Of a stretch of 37,344 nt of DNA, positions 8,991 to 16,166 are shown in pieces (within the stretch, counting starts at the first letter, position 1; the number at the start of each line of letters is the position of its first letter). A program made the position numbers and the translations under genes. The DNA is from a virus: IMG/VR virus record IMGVR_UViG_3300018469_000005, positions 1 to 37,344 of that record; one strand, written 5' to 3'. Below the pieces are notes generated by a model that did not search any database, was not told where the DNA came from, and saw only the letters and a program-made list of their open reading frames with translations.

Positions 8991-10366
8991 TGGCCGCGCT
9001 CGATTTCCCCGCCGCGCCGACCACCGGGCAGACATGGGGCGCCCCGAACGGCGTGATCTATCGCTGGACCGGCACGCTGTGGACGGCGATCGGCAACGTC
9101 TCGCCGTCACCGGGCGGCGACTTCATGGCGATCAGCACCGCCGACATCGGGCTGACCGGCCCGGGTGCCGTCATCGTCCCCAACTCTGTGCTCGTCGGAA
9201 ATGCCGGCGGTTGGTACTCCACCGTTACCGGTCGCTTTACGCCGCCCGCCGGACGCTATTTTCTGCAGGTCCAGTTCTCCGCGTGGAACGGCGGCGGTAC
9301 CGGCGGCACGTCCACCGTTCAACTGCGCAAGAACGGCGTCGCTATTCCGACCGCCTTCGGCTCGACGACGCAGAGCGGCAATCAGGGCATGGCCGTCGCG
9401 ACGGCGCTCGTCGATGCCAATGGGACGGACTACTTCGACTGCTTCGGCCTGACCGGTGCGTCGCAAGGGCTGTGCCGCCCAACCTTCTCGGCCTTCCCGA
9501 TCTCGGGCATCAAAGGCCCGCCGGGCGACAAGACGTCACCTGATGGCGACTTCTTCGCGTTTGGCTACAACGTCCCGGGCATCGGCACGACACCGACGAC
9601 GGCACTGAACATTCCCGTGCTGACCGGCAACGCAGGCGGCTGGTTCAACAGCGCGACCGGCCGCTGGACCCCACCGGCTGGCCGCTACCATTTGTACGGT
9701 GGCTATAGCTTCTACAGTTCAAGCAGCCTCATCCTCGGCTCGATCTATCTTCGCAAGAATGGCGTCGTAATCACCCAGTTCAACGCGTCGTCCGGCCCGA
9801 GCGCGAATCACTATGGCGAGGCGACGACCCAAGCCAACGTAGACGCCAACGGGACCGACTGGTTCGACCTGCAGTGCTACACGCATATCGGCAACAGCGG
9901 GAACATGATCGCCTTCGGCGCCTTCCCGCTCTCGGGCATCAAGGGACCGCCGGGTGATCCCGGCCCTAGCGTCATCAGCGCGAATGACGTGCTCGTCTAC
10001 ATGCCGGCTGACGTGCCGATCAATACCGGCCTCAATGTGCCGCTCATCAGTACGGGGATGATCGGCCTCGCCGGACAGAAGTGGGAGATCGAAGGCGTTG
10101 CTCTGATCGGCAGCAACCAAGCGGCGGCTACCACCGCGGGCGTGAACATTCATGACGGCACGGCTCACATCGCAGGCGGTGGTGGCGTCATGGGTTGGGC
10201 CACGCCGGGCTGGGGTGTCACCGGCATCTGCAAGGGGCACAAGCTGCTGACGGGTCCGACGACCTTCACCCTGCGCGGCTCCGGCAACGCAAGCGGCTGC
10301 CTCGCCTATGCCAACGGGCAGGGCGGCTTCGGCGCGACGTACATTTCAGCGCGGAGGCTCTACTGA
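8990..10366 (+). CDS. second modular tail fibre with C1q-like domains
   Basis: The start is the ATG at 8990, overlapping the preceding TGA, with GGAAGGAAGGTGG just upstream; the ATG at 8960 is weaker. The product is 458 residues. Residues 1-35 (ALDFPAAPTTGQTWGAPNGVIYRWTGTLWTA) form an N-terminal module often found at the start of phage fibre proteins. Three beta-sandwich modules follow. The first two share SP[GD]GDF, GNAGGW, TGR[FW]TPPAGRY, LRKNGV and [DA]NGTD[YW]F with each other and with the upstream fibre, and end in FP[IL]SGIKGPPGD. The third, C-terminal module is divergent and rich in Gly. The two fibres are clearly products of module duplication and likely form a heteromeric or alternative receptor-binding apparatus. 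Confidence 0.8.
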   Translation: MAALDFPAAPTTGQTWGAPNGVIYRWTGTLWTAIGNVSPSPGGDFMAISTADIGLTGPGAVIVPNSVLVGNAGGWYSTVTGRFTPPAGRYFLQVQFSAWNGGGTGGTSTVQLRKNGVAIPTAFGSTTQSGNQGMAVATALVDANGTDYFDCFGLTGASQGLCRPTFSAFPISGIKGPPGDKTSPDGDFFAFGYNVPGIGTTPTTALNIPVLTGNAGGWFNSATGRWTPPAGRYHLYGGYSFYSSSSLILGSIYLRKNGVVITQFNASSGPSANHYGEATTQANVDANGTDWFDLQCYTHIGNSGNMIAFGAFPLSGIKGPPGDPGPSVISANDVLVYMPADVPINTGLNVPLISTGMIGLAGQKWEIEGVALIGSNQAAATTAGVNIHDGTAHIAGGGGVMGWATPGWGVTGICKGHKLLTGPTTFTLRGSGNASGCLAYANGQGGFGATYISARRLY

Positions 10367-11013
10367 TGGCCGGCGGCGTCTCCAAGACCGCGTTCGCCAC
10401 GCCGACGGTCGAGTACGGCGCCGGCACGGTCGAGCGCATCACGGAAGACGGGCGCGTCCGCATCACCGAGGACGGCCGCGATATCCGGATCACCGAGCAC
10501 AAGCCGGTGATGCTGATACCGACCGAGCCGCCGATCACCGCGCTTTCCGACATCCGCACGACATGGGACCCGTGGCTGCTGCACGGCGACTGGCTATTCA
10601 TCCCGCCGGATCTGGTGACCGGCCGCGATCTTGAGACGGCGGCGACTATCTCGCTGTTCACCGACCGGCTCGCCGAGCCCGACGATCCGCTCCCCGATCC
10701 GAACGACGGCGACCGCCGCGGATGGTGGGCCGATTGGGAAGCGGCCGGCGGACCTATCGGCTCGCGGCTCTGGCTGATCTCGCGCGAGAAGCAGACCGAG
10801 GACGTACGCCAGCGCGCCGAGGCCTACTGCCGCGAGGCGCTGCAATGGATGCTCGACGATGATGTCGCCGACTCAATCGTGGTCGTCGCCGCATGGAACA
10901 CCGCGGCGCCCGGGCGGCTCGATGTCGACGTGACGATCGTCCGCGACCGCAACGTGCTGCTCAAACGCAACTACAGTTGGGCATGGGGGCAATTGTACAA
11001 TGCCATTCGCTAG
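10366..11013 (+). CDS. baseplate wedge protein (Mu gp46-like) with N-terminal extension
   Basis: The start ATG at 10366 overlaps the previous TGA; GGAGG at 10353-10357 is the ribosome binding site. The product is 215 residues. The C-terminal 150 residues (SDIRTTWDPWLLHGDW, LETAATISLFTDRLAEPDD, RRGWWADW, GSRLWLISREKQTEDVRQRAEAYCREALQWML) match the Mu gp46 family, a T4 gp25-type baseplate protein. Mu gp46 is about 146 residues, so the first 60-70 residues are extra. They include three imperfect periods, RITEDGRVRITEDGRDIRITE, a short repeat that might contact the fibres encoded just upstream. The end overlaps gp47 by 14 bases. Confidence 0.88.
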   Translation: MAGGVSKTAFATPTVEYGAGTVERITEDGRVRITEDGRDIRITEHKPVMLIPTEPPITALSDIRTTWDPWLLHGDWLFIPPDLVTGRDLETAATISLFTDRLAEPDDPLPDPNDGDRRGWWADWEAAGGPIGSRLWLISREKQTEDVRQRAEAYCREALQWMLDDDVADSIVVVAAWNTAAPGRLDVDVTIVRDRNVLLKRNYSWAWGQLYNAIR

Positions 11014-12073
11014 GCCATCCCTCGGCGATATCCGGCGCCGCGTCGCCGACGATCTCGTCAACAAGCTGCCGGGCGCCGACACGCGCCTGCGCGTGAACAA
11101 CCTCCGTGCCTTCTCGGAGGTCGAGGCCGGCGTCGCCCACATGCTCTACGGCCGGCTCGAATGGTCCTTCCGCCAGCTATTCCCCGATACCGCCGAGCAG
11201 GAATTTCTTGAGCGATGGGCGTCGATCTGGGGCGTCCAGCGCATCCCGGCCGCGGCGGCGTTCGGCAACAGCATCTGGCAGGCGCAGCCCGGCGCGCGCA
11301 TCGCGGCCGGCGCGATGATCCAGCGCGCCGATAACGTGCGTTACATGACGCGCGATGGCGGCTCGGAGGAAGGCGGTACGATCACGGTGGCGATCGAGGC
11401 CGTCACCTTGGGCGCCGTGGGCAACGCCGAGCCCGGCACGCAACTCAATCTGCTGACGACGTTCGCCGGGGTCGCCGTGCAGGGCGTGGTCGCCGAGCCC
11501 GGCCTAGCCGGCGGCGCTGATGAGCAGACCGATCAGGCGCTGCTGCAAGCCGTGCTCATGCGTATCCAGATGCCGCCGCACGGTGGCGCTGCTTTCGACT
11601 ACGTGCGCTGGGCGCTCGAAGTGCCGGGCGTGACGCGGGCATGGTGCTACCCGCTCGAAATGGGCGCCGGCACAGTGACCGTGCGCTTCATGATGGACGA
11701 CGTACGCGCCGATCAGGACGGCATCCCGACGCCGGCCGATGTCGAGATCGTCGCCGCCTACATCGACCCGCGGCGCCCGGTAACGGCCAAGGTCTATGTC
11801 GCCGCGCCGATCCCCTACCCGGTCGCCGTCGTGATCCGCGACCTCGAGCCCGACACCCCGGCGATCCGCACCGACATCGAAGCCAATCTACGACAGATGA
11901 TTCTCGCCGAGGCCGAGCCGAGCGAGCCGATCTATCTCTCGCAGTGGTCGACGGCAATCGGCATTACCGCCGGGGTCGACCGTTTCATCATGGACGAGCC
12001 GGCCGTGCAGACCGAACCCGGCATCGGCGAAATCGTGATCCTCGATAGCGTCAGCTTCACCGTGACGCCATGA
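11000..12073 (+). CDS. baseplate wedge protein J (Mu gp47-like)
   Basis: This 357-residue protein is the baseplate J family wedge subunit. Typical parts are the N-terminal MPFARPSLGDIRRRVADDL, the EAGVAHMLYGRLEWSFRQLFPDTAEQEFLERWASIWGV helix pair, and the central PGARIAAGAMIQRADNVRYMT strand region. These are followed by GGADEQTDQALLQAVLMRIQMPPHGGAAFDYVRWALEVPGVTRAWCYP and the C-terminal domain with PRRPVTAKVYVAAPIPYPVAVVI. It overlaps gp46-like and gp48-like genes on both sides, so the three form the usual wedge gene trio. Confidence 0.93.
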   Translation: MPFARPSLGDIRRRVADDLVNKLPGADTRLRVNNLRAFSEVEAGVAHMLYGRLEWSFRQLFPDTAEQEFLERWASIWGVQRIPAAAAFGNSIWQAQPGARIAAGAMIQRADNVRYMTRDGGSEEGGTITVAIEAVTLGAVGNAEPGTQLNLLTTFAGVAVQGVVAEPGLAGGADEQTDQALLQAVLMRIQMPPHGGAAFDYVRWALEVPGVTRAWCYPLEMGAGTVTVRFMMDDVRADQDGIPTPADVEIVAAYIDPRRPVTAKVYVAAPIPYPVAVVIRDLEPDTPAIRTDIEANLRQMILAEAEPSEPIYLSQWSTAIGITAGVDRFIMDEPAVQTEPGIGEIVILDSVSFTVTP

Positions 12074-12795
12074 GACTTGAACTCGCCCCCGACCCCAGCC
12101 GGATGGCTGATCAGGAGCATCAGCAGGTCTGCGGCTTCACGGCCGAGGACTACGCGCAGGTGATGGCCGATCTGCTGCCGCGCGGCTGGGCGTGGGCGCG
12201 CGATCCCGGCGCGATCCTGATGCTCACCATCGAAGGGCTCGCCGTCGAGTACGCGCGCGTCCATGCGCGCGACTGCGATCTGCTCGCCGAAAGCTATCCC
12301 GGGACGGCGCTCGAAACGCTGACCGATTGGGAGCGCATCTGCGGCCTGCCCGATCCGTGCACGGGCGAGCTCGGCACGATCCAAGAGCGGCGGCTGGCGA
12401 TCCTCGCCAAGCTCGCGGCGCGCGGCGGGCAGAGCCGGCAATACTACATCGACGTTGCCGCGGCGATCGGCTTCACCATCACCATCGAGGAGTTCAACGC
12501 GTTCCGCGTCGGGCAGAACCGGACGAGCCACGCGCTCTACGGCGAGGCGTGGCTGTACTACTGGCGCGTCACGTCATGGGAGCAGAACCAGAAGATCATC
12601 GCCTTCCGCACCGGACAGTCGGCGACGCGCGAGCGCCTGCGCAGTTGGGGCAACGACATGCTCGAATGCCTGATCCGCGGGATCATGCCGGCGCACACCA
12701 TCGTGCAGTTCGCCTATCAGCTTCTCGTGTCCGCGTGGGATGGCGGCGAGACGCGCTGGGACGACGGCACGTCGATTTGGGATCAGGAGATTTAG
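12070..12795 (+). CDS. baseplate/tail-tip protein (Mu gp48 / YmfQ-like)
   Basis: The 241-residue product matches the YmfQ/DUF2313 family that follows gp47 in Mu-like baseplates. Recognisable parts are YAQVMADLLPRGWAWARDPGAIL, FPG-type segment ESYPGTALETLTDWERICGLPDPC, RRLAILAKLAARGGQSRQYYIDVAAAIGF, and C-terminal CLIRGIMPAHTIVQFAY. The last 20 residues (WDGGETRWDDGTSIWDQEI) carry three tryptophan-containing turns and are an addition relative to the short family members. The start overlaps gp47 as ATGA. Four bases separate it from the next gene. Confidence 0.9.
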   Translation: MRLELAPDPSRMADQEHQQVCGFTAEDYAQVMADLLPRGWAWARDPGAILMLTIEGLAVEYARVHARDCDLLAESYPGTALETLTDWERICGLPDPCTGELGTIQERRLAILAKLAARGGQSRQYYIDVAAAIGFTITIEEFNAFRVGQNRTSHALYGEAWLYYWRVTSWEQNQKIIAFRTGQSATRERLRSWGNDMLECLIRGIMPAHTIVQFAYQLLVSAWDGGETRWDDGTSIWDQEI

Positions 12796-12798
12796 ACC

Positions 12799-13110
12799 AT
12801 GGCCAGCGCCATCAACGACAACTATCCGGTGCAGGGCAATCCGACCACGCAGTCGGTGCGCGACAACTTCACGATCGCCAAGAACGAGATCACCAACCTG
12901 CAGACGCAGGTCGCCGGCATCCTGCTCAACATGCCGTACCTGCCGCTCGCCGGCGCCGCGATGACCGGGCCGATGACCCTAGCCGGTCCGCCGGCACAGG
13001 ATCTGGAGCCGGCGACCAAGGCCTATGTCGACGCGCTCCTCGCAGCCGTCGCCACGCTCGAAGGGCGCATCGCTGCGCTGGAAAACGCAGAACGCCGCGA
13101 ACTCGAATAG
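12799..13110 (+). CDS. small fibre-associated protein with coiled coils
   Basis: A 103-residue protein found between gp48-like and the collar fibre. It opens with SAINDNYPVQGNPTTQSVRDNFTIAKNEITNLQTQV, a typical phage fibre N-terminal attachment segment. A shaft-like motif follows (YLPLAGAAMTGPMTLAGPPAQDLEPATKAYVDAL), the same motif type that forms beta-shafts in tail fibres. The end is a coiled coil (LAAVATLEGRIAALENAERREL). It may be a short trimeric adaptor joining fibre to baseplate. The start follows the gp48 stop by three bases, with GGAG inside that gene's end. Confidence 0.75.
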   Translation: MASAINDNYPVQGNPTTQSVRDNFTIAKNEITNLQTQVAGILLNMPYLPLAGAAMTGPMTLAGPPAQDLEPATKAYVDALLAAVATLEGRIAALENAERRELE

Positions 13111-13124
13111 AGAGGGGGAACCCC

Positions 13125-14309
13125 ATGCATCGCATCGACAATCCATCCGCCGTCCCCGTCCGCCCGACGCCCGGCCCGCCCGGCACGCCCGGCTATTTCA
13201 CCAACGGCAACCCGGCGCAGGCGCAGGAAGCGACCATCGTCGACGATTGGTGGGCCAACTCCGTGCAGGAAGAAATCCTGACGGTGATCGAGCAGGCCGG
13301 CATCGTGCCGGACAAGAGCCGCATCGACCAACTGTTCGAGGCGCTGAACGTGCTCTATCAGGGGCAAGGCGACCTCGGTAACACGTATCTCACGATCGCC
13401 GGCTGGCGGCAGTGGACGGCGCCGGTCCTGACCCAGAACAGCGCGACCGCCTACACGATCACCTATGCGGTCTCGCCGGGCGCGCTGATCGACGGCCTGA
13501 TGCACAACGTCGAGTTCCACATTCTCAACGGGCCGCTCGCGACCTTGAACGTCAATGCGCTGGGACCGAAGCCTATCCACTACTACTCGGTCAACGCGTG
13601 GCGCCCGATCCCGCCCGGCCTGCTCGGGCCCAACCAGATCCACCCCGTCGCCTACCACGCCGGCACCGACGCCTATCGGCTGATCGAGTGGCGGGACGTG
13701 ACCGGCGACTATGTGCCGACCGGCCGCGCGGTCGCCCGGGTCGGCACCATCTTCGGGCTCGGACAACCGGTGAGCCGCACCGAGTACGCCGGCCTGTTCG
13801 CCGCCTACGGCACGACCTACGGCGCCGGCAACGGCTCGACCACCTTCAACCTGCCGGATCTCCGCGGCCGTGCCGTCATCGGTACCGATCAGGGCGCCGG
13901 CCGCCTCGGCGTCGCGATCGGCGCACCGGTTGCCGGCACGCTCGGCGCGTTCGGCGGTGCCGAAATGGTGCAGTATGCCGTCACCGGCTCGACCCCGGCC
14001 CAATCGATCAGCGGCAACGCCTCGGTCTCGGGCACCGCCTACACCTCCGGGCTCGGCGTGCACGTCTGGGGCACGTCCGACATCAACACGGGCGGCACCT
14101 TGAACGTCACCCATTCCGGCGGCACGGCGGCGGCATGGCACCCGCACAACCACGGCATCGACATCTGGGGCGCCATCAACGGGCACGCGTCGTGCGACGG
14201 TTACGGCCCGATCAATGGCTGGACCAGCGGCGCGTCGATCAGCGGCACGACCGACAACCGGACCAACCTGCCACCGGTGCTGGTCGCCAACTACGCGATC
14301 CTGCTGTGA
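13125..14309 (+). CDS. tail collar domain fibre protein
   Basis: The start is the ATG at 13125 with AGAGGGGG upstream; the longer open frame to 12192 only runs over gp48 in another frame. The 394-residue product starts with a segment found in phage fibres (FTNGNPAQAQEATIVDDWWANSVQEEIL). Residues about 200-250 are a tail collar domain (GRAVARVGTIFGLGQPVSRTEYAGLFAAYGTTYGAGNGSTTFNLPDLRGRAVIG). The C-terminal third is Gly/Ser/Thr-rich with histidines (WHPHNHG) and ends NLPPVLVANYAILL, the usual end of collar proteins. This is the probable receptor-binding tip and the last gene of the tail operon. No reverse transcriptase gene is nearby, so there is no evidence of targeted diversification. Confidence 0.87.
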   Translation: MHRIDNPSAVPVRPTPGPPGTPGYFTNGNPAQAQEATIVDDWWANSVQEEILTVIEQAGIVPDKSRIDQLFEALNVLYQGQGDLGNTYLTIAGWRQWTAPVLTQNSATAYTITYAVSPGALIDGLMHNVEFHILNGPLATLNVNALGPKPIHYYSVNAWRPIPPGLLGPNQIHPVAYHAGTDAYRLIEWRDVTGDYVPTGRAVARVGTIFGLGQPVSRTEYAGLFAAYGTTYGAGNGSTTFNLPDLRGRAVIGTDQGAGRLGVAIGAPVAGTLGAFGGAEMVQYAVTGSTPAQSISGNASVSGTAYTSGLGVHVWGTSDINTGGTLNVTHSGGTAAAWHPHNHGIDIWGAINGHASCDGYGPINGWTSGASISGTTDNRTNLPPVLVANYAILL

Positions 14310-14314
14310 CTTGC

Positions 14315-14348
14315 CCACCGAAATAAAATACGCCGTATTTTTTGGTGG
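14315..14348 (+). terminator. hairpin after the tail operon
   Basis: Outer arms CCACC (14315-14319) and GGTGG (14344-14348) and inner arms AAAATAC / GTATTTT around a GCC loop form an imperfect hairpin with a three-base bulge, six bases after the collar gene stop. It lies in the only AT-rich patch nearby. Its position suggests a transcription terminator or attenuator; it lacks a U-run outside the stem, so efficiency is uncertain. Confidence 0.5.
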
Positions 14349-14367
14349 TTGACATCGAGGCGGGCAA

Positions 14368-14640
14368 ATGACGGTCGAACGCGCTGCGCTGGTCGAATGG
14401 TGGCCGCTAGTCGATGTCGGCCGGCTCGAGTTGCGGCCCGGCGATACCGTCGTCCTGCGATCGGCGACGCCGCTCCCCGTCGAGACGCGCGCCCGGCTGC
14501 GCGCCGCGTGGGAACAGGCCTTCCCCGACATGAAGGTGATCGTCACCAACGGCGCGCTCGATTTCATCGTCTGGCAGCCCAGCCGGGAAATGCGCGCCGA
14601 GGATCTGGTGCAGCCGCCGCGGCGATCGACGATGGAGTGA
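14368..14640 (+). CDS. small protein of unknown function at the end of the tail operon
   Basis: A 90-residue protein: TVERAALVEWWPLVDVGRLELRPGDTVVLRSATPLPVETRARLRAAWEQAFPDMKVIVTNGALDFIVWQ. The core reads as a small alpha/beta fold, with a 'PGD.VVLRS..PLP.E....LR..WE.AFP..KV.V..G' pattern that I associate with uncharacterised phage proteins of similar size. I do not recognise a function. It starts downstream of the putative terminator, and GGCGGG lies before the ATG. It is the last plus-strand gene before the convergent region. Confidence 0.65.
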   Translation: MTVERAALVEWWPLVDVGRLELRPGDTVVLRSATPLPVETRARLRAAWEQAFPDMKVIVTNGALDFIVWQPSREMRAEDLVQPPRRSTME

Positions 14641-14724
14641 CGGCCCGTCTATTTGCCGCGGGCTGATAACCGCGCTACCTACGGCGGCCGGCCCCACACC
14701 GACCACGCCCGGGCGCCGGGGGAT

Positions 14725-14740
14725 TGTTTCCCGTGAAACA
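14725..14740 (+). promoter_or_regulatory. parS-like 16-bp site
   Basis: The sequence TGTTTCCCGTGAAACA differs at one position (A to C at base 7) from the chromosomal parS consensus TGTTNCACGTGAAACA bound by ParB. It lies in the convergent, gene-free stretch 14641-14992, where a near-palindrome is not explained by coding. It may bind host ParB, or a phage ParB-like protein. The ParB-like genes at 34417-36633 belong to a different subgroup, so a direct link is only a possibility. Confidence 0.5.
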
Positions 14741-14742
14741 TT

Positions 14743-14759
14743 GGTCAACCCCGTTGACC
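14743..14759 (+). repeat. inverted repeat GGTCAAC-CCC-GTTGACC
   Basis: Perfect seven-base arms (14743-14749 and 14753-14759) with a CCC centre, only two bases after the parS-like site. It could be an operator or part of a composite protein-binding site. No promoter elements are obvious beside it. Confidence 0.55.
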
Positions 14760-14779
14760 GATTATCCGGGGGACACGGC

Positions 14780-14809
14780 GGCCGGCCCGTACTCCTATCC
14801 GGGCCGGCC
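14780..14809. terminator. strong GC hairpin in convergent intergenic region
   Basis: Perfect ten-base arms GGCCGGCCCG (14780-14789) and CGGGCCGGCC (14800-14809) flank a ten-base loop. It lies between the end of the plus-strand tail operon and the end of the minus-strand accessory operon, so a bidirectional terminator role is plausible. There is no T-run on either side. The rest of 14641-14992 shows only GC-rich sequence; the open frames there have proline/arginine-rich shadow composition. Confidence 0.5.
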
Positions 14810-14992
14810 CGCCACCCCCGCCGGCACCCCGCCAGCCCTAGGCTGTGGCACGCTTCCCCGCCCCGGGCGGTGCTCCCCTACCGGCCATGGCCGAAATCGC
14901 CCAGCGGGCCGCTGTGGGCCTTCCCCGGCCCGGCCGCGGCGCAACAATCTTTCGCGGGTTACCCCGGGCAGGCTACCCCGGACGGGCGCCGG

Positions 14993-15121
14993 CTAGAGCA
15001 GTGCCCAGAGGAACAGGGTCAGCATGACGATAGAACAGACCATGATCGGCCGTTCGTCGTGCAGCACGGCGACGATGCCGACCGCGGTGAACAGCAGGCA
15101 GGCGATGAAGGACGCGATCAC
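14993..15121 (-). CDS. 42-residue two-helix membrane protein, holin-like
   Basis: This gene is easily missed because it starts at GTG and is short. The GTG (15121-15119) overlaps the TGA of the upstream gene as GTGA, the same coupling seen throughout this operon. The product is IASFIACLLFTAVGIVAVL (helix 1), a polar turn HDERP, then IMVCSIVMLTLFLWALL (helix 2), and stops. It is almost entirely two transmembrane segments with a charged hairpin turn, the architecture of small class II-type holins or antiholins. It is the last gene of the minus operon and is far from the M15 peptidase gene, so the lysis role is an inference from topology alone. Confidence 0.7.
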   Translation of the reverse strand: MIASFIACLLFTAVGIVAVLHDERPIMVCSIVMLTLFLWALL

Positions 15122-15333
15122 GGCGGCGGCTCGGCGAGGAAGTAGCGGGTCGTCCCGTCATCCTGCTGCTCGGCACGCAGATAGCCAAGGGCGACCAGCC
15201 GCCGGACGTGCCCGCGCATTTCCCCGGGCGACAGCAGGTGCCAGCCATCGGCCGCCGCCCATGAGCCGCCGCGATGTTGGATCAGGAACAGCAGGTGACG
15301 CATGCGCGCGGAGAGCGGCCGCGGCCTGATCAT
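15118..15333 (-). CDS. small winged-helix-like protein
   Basis: The start ATG at 15333 overlaps the upstream stop as ATGA; the longer frame to 15522 is arginine/proline-rich shadow over the neighbour. The 71-residue product MIRPRPLSARMRHLLFLIQHRGG... contains helix, helix (SPGEMRGHVRRLVALGYL) and a two-strand wing (RAEQQDDGTTRYFLAEP), the pattern of winged-helix DNA-binding domains. It may be a small transcription regulator. I do not recognise a named family. Confidence 0.68.
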   Translation of the reverse strand: MIRPRPLSARMRHLLFLIQHRGGSWAAADGWHLLSPGEMRGHVRRLVALGYLRAEQQDDGTTRYFLAEPPP

Positions 15334-15515
15334 CGTCGGCGGCGCGGCTTGCGCTCGGGCAGATCGACCGGTGCCTTGAGCGACGGCACGAGCGGCAGCA
15401 CGTAGGCCCAGACGGCGAGTTTCAGGATGGCGCTCTGGCTCACGCCCTTGTCGCGCGCGAGCCGGCGGATCAGTTGCGCCTCGCGCTGGCGGATCACGAA
15501 GCCGACACGCGGCAT
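15330..15515 (-). CDS. small ribbon-helix-helix-like protein
   Basis: A 61-residue basic protein. RVGFVIRQREAQLIRRLARDKGVSQSAILKLAVWAYVLPLV reads as a strand followed by two helices with a GVS turn, like the Arc/CopG fold, then a basic tail (PERKPRRRR). A DNA-binding regulatory role is likely but not certain. It follows the zinc-ribbon gene by three bases and overlaps the winged-helix-like gene, so three small putative nucleic-acid binding proteins are co-translated here. Confidence 0.62.
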   Translation of the reverse strand: MPRVGFVIRQREAQLIRRLARDKGVSQSAILKLAVWAYVLPLVPSLKAPVDLPERKPRRRR

Positions 15516-15518
15516 CGG

Positions 15519-15812
15519 TCAAACCTTAGCCGCGGCCTTGACCTCTCGCCGCCGACAGCGGCTGCAGAGCGGCGCGTGCGTCATGTTGTAGACGGCCCGC
15601 CCGCACGACGCGCAGACGAACCCGCCGGGCTTGAAGTCGCCGGGCTTCGGCAGATCGCGCAGGATCGCCTCGTCCATGAACTTCGGCGGCTCCTCGCGCC
15701 GAGCGAACAGCGCGTCCCACGACATCTGCAACAGGACCCACCACGCTCGTCGGCGCGGGCCGTAGTAGTGCCGGCGCGCCGCCTCGATCACGTCGTCTGG
15801 AAGTTCCGCCAT
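15519..15812 (-). CDS. zinc-ribbon protein of unknown function
   Basis: A 97-residue protein with a helical N-terminus (ELPDDVIEAARRHYYGPRRRAWWVLLQMSWDALFARREEPPKFMDEAIL) and a C-terminal four-cysteine motif, CASCGRAVYNMTHAPLCSRCRRREV, a CxxC-x(14)-CxxC zinc ribbon. AGGAGGG lies four bases before the ATG, overlapping the upstream stop. The function is unknown; nucleic-acid or protein binding is likely. Confidence 0.7.
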   Translation of the reverse strand: MAELPDDVIEAARRHYYGPRRRAWWVLLQMSWDALFARREEPPKFMDEAILRDLPKPGDFKPGGFVCASCGRAVYNMTHAPLCSRCRRREVKAAAKV

Positions 15813-15824
15813 CGTGCCCTCCTA

Positions 15825-16166
15825 TCAATGGTCACGCCGCACGCTCACCGTCGCATCGGGAAAGACGAGCATTTCAACCGGCTCGCCGTCCGGTCCTGTC
15901 ACGCTGATCACGCGCGCATCGAGCGGCCGGTCGTCAGGCCGAATGCGCAGCCCGATACGGAGCGTGATCGCCAGAGCTTCGCCGGCATGACGCACGCGCA
16001 TTGCCAACACGAAGTCGTTGGGCGCTGCGTCCGGCCGCACGATGCCGGCATGAACCGCCGAGGACTCCAGCCCGAGCGCCTCCATGGCGCGGGCGATGTC
16101 TTGGGTCAGCGGCGAGTCGCTGTTGCCCGAGGCGGTGCCGGCATCGAAGTAGCGGGGCCGTTTCAT
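15825..16166 (-). CDS. hypothetical phage protein (113 aa)
   Basis: The start ATG at 16166 overlaps the upstream stop as ATGA and has GGGGAGG nearby; the longer frame is a shadow of the DUF6283-like gene. The product begins MKRPRYFDAGTASGNSDSPLTQDIARAMEALGLES and continues as an alternating-strand domain (FVLAMRVRHAGEALAITLRIGLRI, RVISVTGPDGEPVEMLVFPDATVSV). It looks like a small beta-rich domain. I do not recognise the family. Confidence 0.62.
   Translation of the reverse strand: MKRPRYFDAGTASGNSDSPLTQDIARAMEALGLESSAVHAGIVRPDAAPNDFVLAMRVRHAGEALAITLRIGLRIRPDDRPLDARVISVTGPDGEPVEMLVFPDATVSVRRDH

Noticed and set aside
12192-13124. Upstream extension of the collar fibre frame
   Set aside because: It reads over the gp48-like gene as Arg/Ala-rich sequence; the ATG at 13125 has a good ribosome binding site.
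13125-14309. Diversity-generating retroelement target in the collar fibre
   Set aside because: No reverse transcriptase, template repeat or accessory gene is present in the window.
13023-14567. 514-residue minus-strand open frame opposite the collar fibre
   Set aside because: High-GC antisense shadow; composition is Arg/Ala/Asp/Val-rich without motifs, and the plus-strand collar protein is clear.
14724-14996. Plus-strand 90-residue open frame across the parS-like site
   Set aside because: Proline/glycine/arginine-rich shadow with no ribosome binding site; the region is intergenic.
14973-15248. Minus-strand 91-residue open frame
   Set aside because: It conflicts with two better-supported genes (15118-15333 and the 42-residue membrane protein) and has shadow composition.
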